From Streptosporangiaceae bacterium (GTDB taxonomy: Bacteria; Actinomycetota; Actinomycetes; Streptosporangiales; Streptosporangiaceae): a stretch of DNA of 7,848 nt. The position numbers and the translations under genes are program-made. Positions 5,840-7,848 of the stretch are shown in pieces (within the stretch, counting starts at the first letter, position 1; the number at the start of each line of letters is the position of its first letter). The stretch covers positions 1 through 7,848 of the forward strand of contig JASHOI010000395.1 of assembly GCA_030041195.1 (NCBI GenBank), given 5' to 3'. The notes under the pieces were generated by a model. That model was given only the letters and a program-made list of their open reading frames with translations, had not been told where the DNA came from and did not search any database.

Positions 5840-6592
5840 TTACGGCTGGTAGCGGTAGCCCATGCCGGGCTCGGTCAGCAGGTGCCGGGGGCGGTGCGGG
5901 TCGTCCTCGAGCTTGCGGCGCAGCCCGGCCATGTGGAACCGGAGGTAGTGCGTGCTGCGCTCGAACCCCGGCCCCCAGACGTCGTTGAGCAGGCGCTGCG
6001 AGCTCACCAGCTGCCCGGGGGCGCTGAGCAGGAGCTCGAGCAGCCGCCACTCGGTGGGCGTGAGGTGCAGCTCGTCCCGCCCGCCCGGGCCGGCCGATCC
6101 CCGGGCCCTGACGATCGTGTGCGCGGCGGTGTCGATGTCGTAGGAGCCGATGCTGAACGTCGCGTCGGCCGCCGCCGGCTCGCCGCGGCGCAGCGCGGCG
6201 CGCAGCCGGGCGAGCAGCTCTTCCATGTCGAACGGCTTGGTGACGTAGTCGTCGGCGCCCGCGTCCAGGGCACCGATCTTGTCGCCGGAGCCCGCCCGGC
6301 CGGACAGCACGATCACCGGGGCCTTCGACCAGCCGCGCAGCTCGCGGATCACCTCGCCGCCGTCGATGTCGGGCAGCCCGAGGTCGAGCAGGACCACGTC
6401 GGGCGGGTGCCGCCGCGCCGCGACGAGTCCCTCGGCGCCCGCGGCCGCCGTCGCCACGTCGTAGCCCCGGGCGCGCAGGTTGATCCGGAGCGCGCGGAGC
6501 AACGCCGGCTCATCCTCGACGATCAGCACCCGGGCGGCCGGAGCGTCATGGCGCGCGGGCAGGCTGCCTGCCCACCCGCGCGCCTCTGTCAT
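5840..6592 (-). CDS. kdpE: KdpE, OmpR-family response regulator of the kdp regulon
   Basis: Cytoplasmic transcription factor of 250 aa, normally phosphorylated by KdpD to activate kdpFABC. The receiver domain spans about 21-135, with acidic pocket E26/D27, phospho-acceptor D70 in VVLLDLGLPD, S97 in VIVLSGRA, and K119 in TKPFDMEEL. The OmpR/PhoB winged helix spans about 148-250, with HLTPTEWRLLELLL, QRLLNDVWGP, THYLRFHMAGLRRKLE and a final GMGYRY. The match to KdpE rather than generic PhoB is clear from ALRINLRARGYDV and KIGALDAGADDY. I chose the ATG at 6592 because AAGGA lies five bases upstream; an ATG at 6616 would add eight residues. Either way there is an N-terminal extension of about 20 residues before the usual RVLIVEDE. 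The gene follows kdpC by 46 bases in the same direction. kdpD is not adjacent, unlike in typical loci. Confidence 0.95.
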   Translation of the reverse strand: MTEARGWAGSLPARHDAPAARVLIVEDEPALLRALRINLRARGYDVATAAAGAEGLVAARRHPPDVVLLDLGLPDIDGGEVIRELRGWSKAPVIVLSGRAGSGDKIGALDAGADDYVTKPFDMEELLARLRAALRRGEPAAADATFSIGSYDIDTAAHTIVRARGSAGPGGRDELHLTPTEWRLLELLLSAPGQLVSSQRLLNDVWGPGFERSTHYLRFHMAGLRRKLEDDPHRPRHLLTEPGMGYRYQP

Positions 6593-6597
6593 GACTG

Positions 6598-6602
6598 TCC
6601 TT
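6598..6602 (-). promoter_or_regulatory. Ribosome binding site that sets the kdpE start
   Basis: AAGGA on the minus strand lies five bases before the ATG at 6592. The upstream ATG at 6616 has GGGAG only three bases away, a poorer spacing. This favours the shorter KdpE. Confidence 0.5.
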
Positions 6603-6638
6603 ACTACCCGTGCCATCGGCTCCCGGCGGTCACATTCG

Positions 6639-7274
6639 CTATGAAACCGGGTACTTCTCGTCCAGGGCGATGTTCAGGGTGAGCACGTCCACCCGGGGCT
6701 CGCCGAGGAAACCGATGGTCCGGCCCTGGATGAACTGCTTCACCAGCGCCCGGATCGCGGCCGGGCTCACGTGCCTGGCGGCCGCGACGCGGTCCACCTG
6801 CATGTAGGCGTTGGCCGGTGAGATGTCCGGGTCAAGGCCCGACCCCGAAGTGGTCACCGCGTCGGGCGGGATCTGCGAGATCTTGACGTGGTCGAACTTG
6901 GCGATCTGCTGCTGCCGCTGCTTGATCTGCTGGACCAGCACCGGGTTGGTCGGGCCGAGGTTCGACGCCGACGAGTACCGCGGGTCGCACCCGTAGTCGT
7001 CCTTGGCGCCTTCCACGACCGCGTCCGACGGGCGCGGCTGGAAGTACTGCGGCATCGGGTCCCCGTTGGGGTACACGAACTCCTGGCAGAGCAGGCTCGA
7101 GCCGACCACGCGGCCGTGGTAGGTGACCAGCGAGCCGTTGGCCTGCTTGTTGAAGGCGGCTTGCGACACTCCCCACATGAACACCGGGTAGATGATCCCG
7201 GTGAGCACGGTGAAGACCAGAAGCAGCCGCAGTCCTGCGATGTGCTGCCGGACGATGCTGGGAAGGCGGTTCAT
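6639..7274 (-). CDS. kdpC: KdpC, subunit of the K+-transporting ATPase
   Basis: Single-span membrane subunit of the high-affinity KdpFABC potassium pump, needed for assembly and activity with KdpA and KdpB. The 211 aa have one N-terminal membrane helix at about 15-37. Conserved periplasm-side motifs follow: YFQPRPSD (77-84), SSASNLGPTNP (101-111), SGSGLDPDISPANA (143-156) and GEPRVDVLTLN (191-201). Length and motif order are normal for the family and the protein looks intact. The ATG at 7274 lies seven bases after the kdpB stop, with TAGG and AGGTGA elements just upstream partly inside the kdpB end, indicating translation within one transcript. The region before TM1 is short and basic, as expected for a cytoplasmic N-terminus. 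Confidence 0.98.
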   Translation of the reverse strand: MNRLPSIVRQHIAGLRLLLVFTVLTGIIYPVFMWGVSQAAFNKQANGSLVTYHGRVVGSSLLCQEFVYPNGDPMPQYFQPRPSDAVVEGAKDDYGCDPRYSSASNLGPTNPVLVQQIKQRQQQIAKFDHVKISQIPPDAVTTSGSGLDPDISPANAYMQVDRVAAARHVSPAAIRALVKQFIQGRTIGFLGEPRVDVLTLNIALDEKYPVS

Positions 7275-7281
7275 TTGCCTA

Positions 7282-7848
7282 TCACCTAAACCCTGGAATG
7301 AACTGGATGATGAGGTCGATGATCTTGATGCCGGCGAACGGGATGATGAGCCCGCCGATGCCGTAGATCCACAGGTTCTTGCGCAGCATCGTCTGCGCCG
7401 ACGAGGGCTTGTACCTGACGCCGCGCAGCGCCAGCGGGATCAGCGCCACGATGATCAGCGCGTTGAAGATGATCGCCGACGTGATCGCGGATTCCGGGCT
7501 GTGCAGGTGCAGGATGTTCAGCTTCTCCAGGCCGGGGAACGCAACCGAGAACATGGCCGGCAGCATCGCGAAGTACTTGGCCACGTCGTTCGCGATGGAG
7601 AACGTGGTCAGCGCGCCGCGGGTGATCAGCAACTGCTTGCCGATCTCCACGATCTCGATGAGCTTCGTCGGGTTGGAGTCCAGGTCCACCATGTTCCCGG
7701 CCTCCTTGGCGGCCGAGGTCCCGGTGTTCATGGCCACGCCGACGTCGGCCTGGGCGAGGGCCGGGGCGTCGTTGGTGCCGTCCCCGGTCATCGCGACCAG
7801 CTTGCCGCCCTCCTGCTCCTTCTTGATCAGCGCCATCTTGTCTTCCGG
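7282..7848 (-). CDS. kdpB: KdpB, catalytic P-type ATPase subunit (partial, C-terminal end only)
   Basis: The C-terminal 188 residues of the ATP-hydrolysing subunit of the K+ pump; the gene continues past the right edge. Seen residues include the P-domain hinge [22 protein letters not shown] (first 20: 20-39) with the conserved GDGTND, then [14 protein letters not shown] (50-63). The membrane helix [11 protein letters not shown] (83-93) carries the Asp/Lys pair known as D583/K586 in E. coli KdpB, here D88 and K91 of the fragment. Two further hydrophobic segments lie at about 119-141 and 157-182, with the motifs [19 protein letters not shown] and [16 protein letters not shown]. The phosphorylation-site aspartate and nucleotide-binding domain are outside the window. 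The gene is followed closely by kdpC; kdpA and kdpF would be expected upstream. Confidence 0.98.
   Translation of the reverse strand, partial: PEDKMALIKKEQEGGKLVAMTGDGTNDAPALAQADVGVAMNTGTSAAKEAGNMVDLDSNPTKLIEIVEIGKQLLITRGALTTFSIANDVAKYFAMLPAMFSVAFPGLEKLNILHLHSPESAITSAIIFNALIIVALIPLALRGVRYKPSSAQTMLRKNLWIYGIGGLIIPFAGIKIIDLIIQFIPGFR

Noticed and set aside
6593..6638. Promoter or terminator between kdpC and kdpE
   Set aside because: The gap is only 46 bases, with no convincing -10/-35 pair or strong hairpin with a T-run. Co-transcription is simpler.
5615..6682. 355-codon open frame on the plus strand
   Set aside because: It overlaps cvnD and runs antisense to the whole of kdpE, both clear genes. 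The translation has no family features.

Overview
The window comes from a high-GC actinomycete. The coding DNA is strongly G/C-biased, with GTG starts and purine-rich ribosome binding sites. It also holds a four-gene 'conservon', a gene set characteristic of filamentous actinobacteria. Order or genus cannot be fixed from this sequence alone.

Layout: (1) positions 1-1736, minus strand: the 5' two-thirds of kdpD, the potassium/turgor sensor kinase, running off the left edge. (2) 1737-1984: a 248-bp divergent intergenic region with a locally AT-rich core and two inverted repeats. (3) 1985-5784, plus strand: four overlapping genes cvnA-cvnB-cvnC-cvnD, encoding a NIT/HAMP/ATPase membrane sensor, a roadblock/LC7 protein, a DUF742 protein and a small Ras/MglA-like GTPase. 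(4) 5785-5839: a 55-bp convergent gap with one possible hairpin. (5) 5840-7848, minus strand: kdpE, kdpC and the 3' end of kdpB, in transcription order kdpB-kdpC-kdpE, with kdpB running off the right edge.

KdpB and KdpC are subunits of the high-affinity K+ P-type ATPase KdpFABC. KdpE is the OmpR-family response regulator and KdpD its sensor kinase. In common kdp loci kdpD and kdpE are adjacent. Here kdpE directly follows kdpC, and kdpD is separated from it by an oppositely oriented conservon, so a complete nucleotide-dependent signalling module lies inside the kdp regulon. cvnA and kdpD share one divergent control region. Whether the conservon takes part in K+ or osmotic signalling is inference; the sequence shows only the arrangement.

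All families present are known. The unusual points are the gene arrangement, the inverted repeats in the shared control region, and a single TTA leucine codon near the start of cvnA. I saw no RNA genes, CRISPR arrays or insertion sequences.
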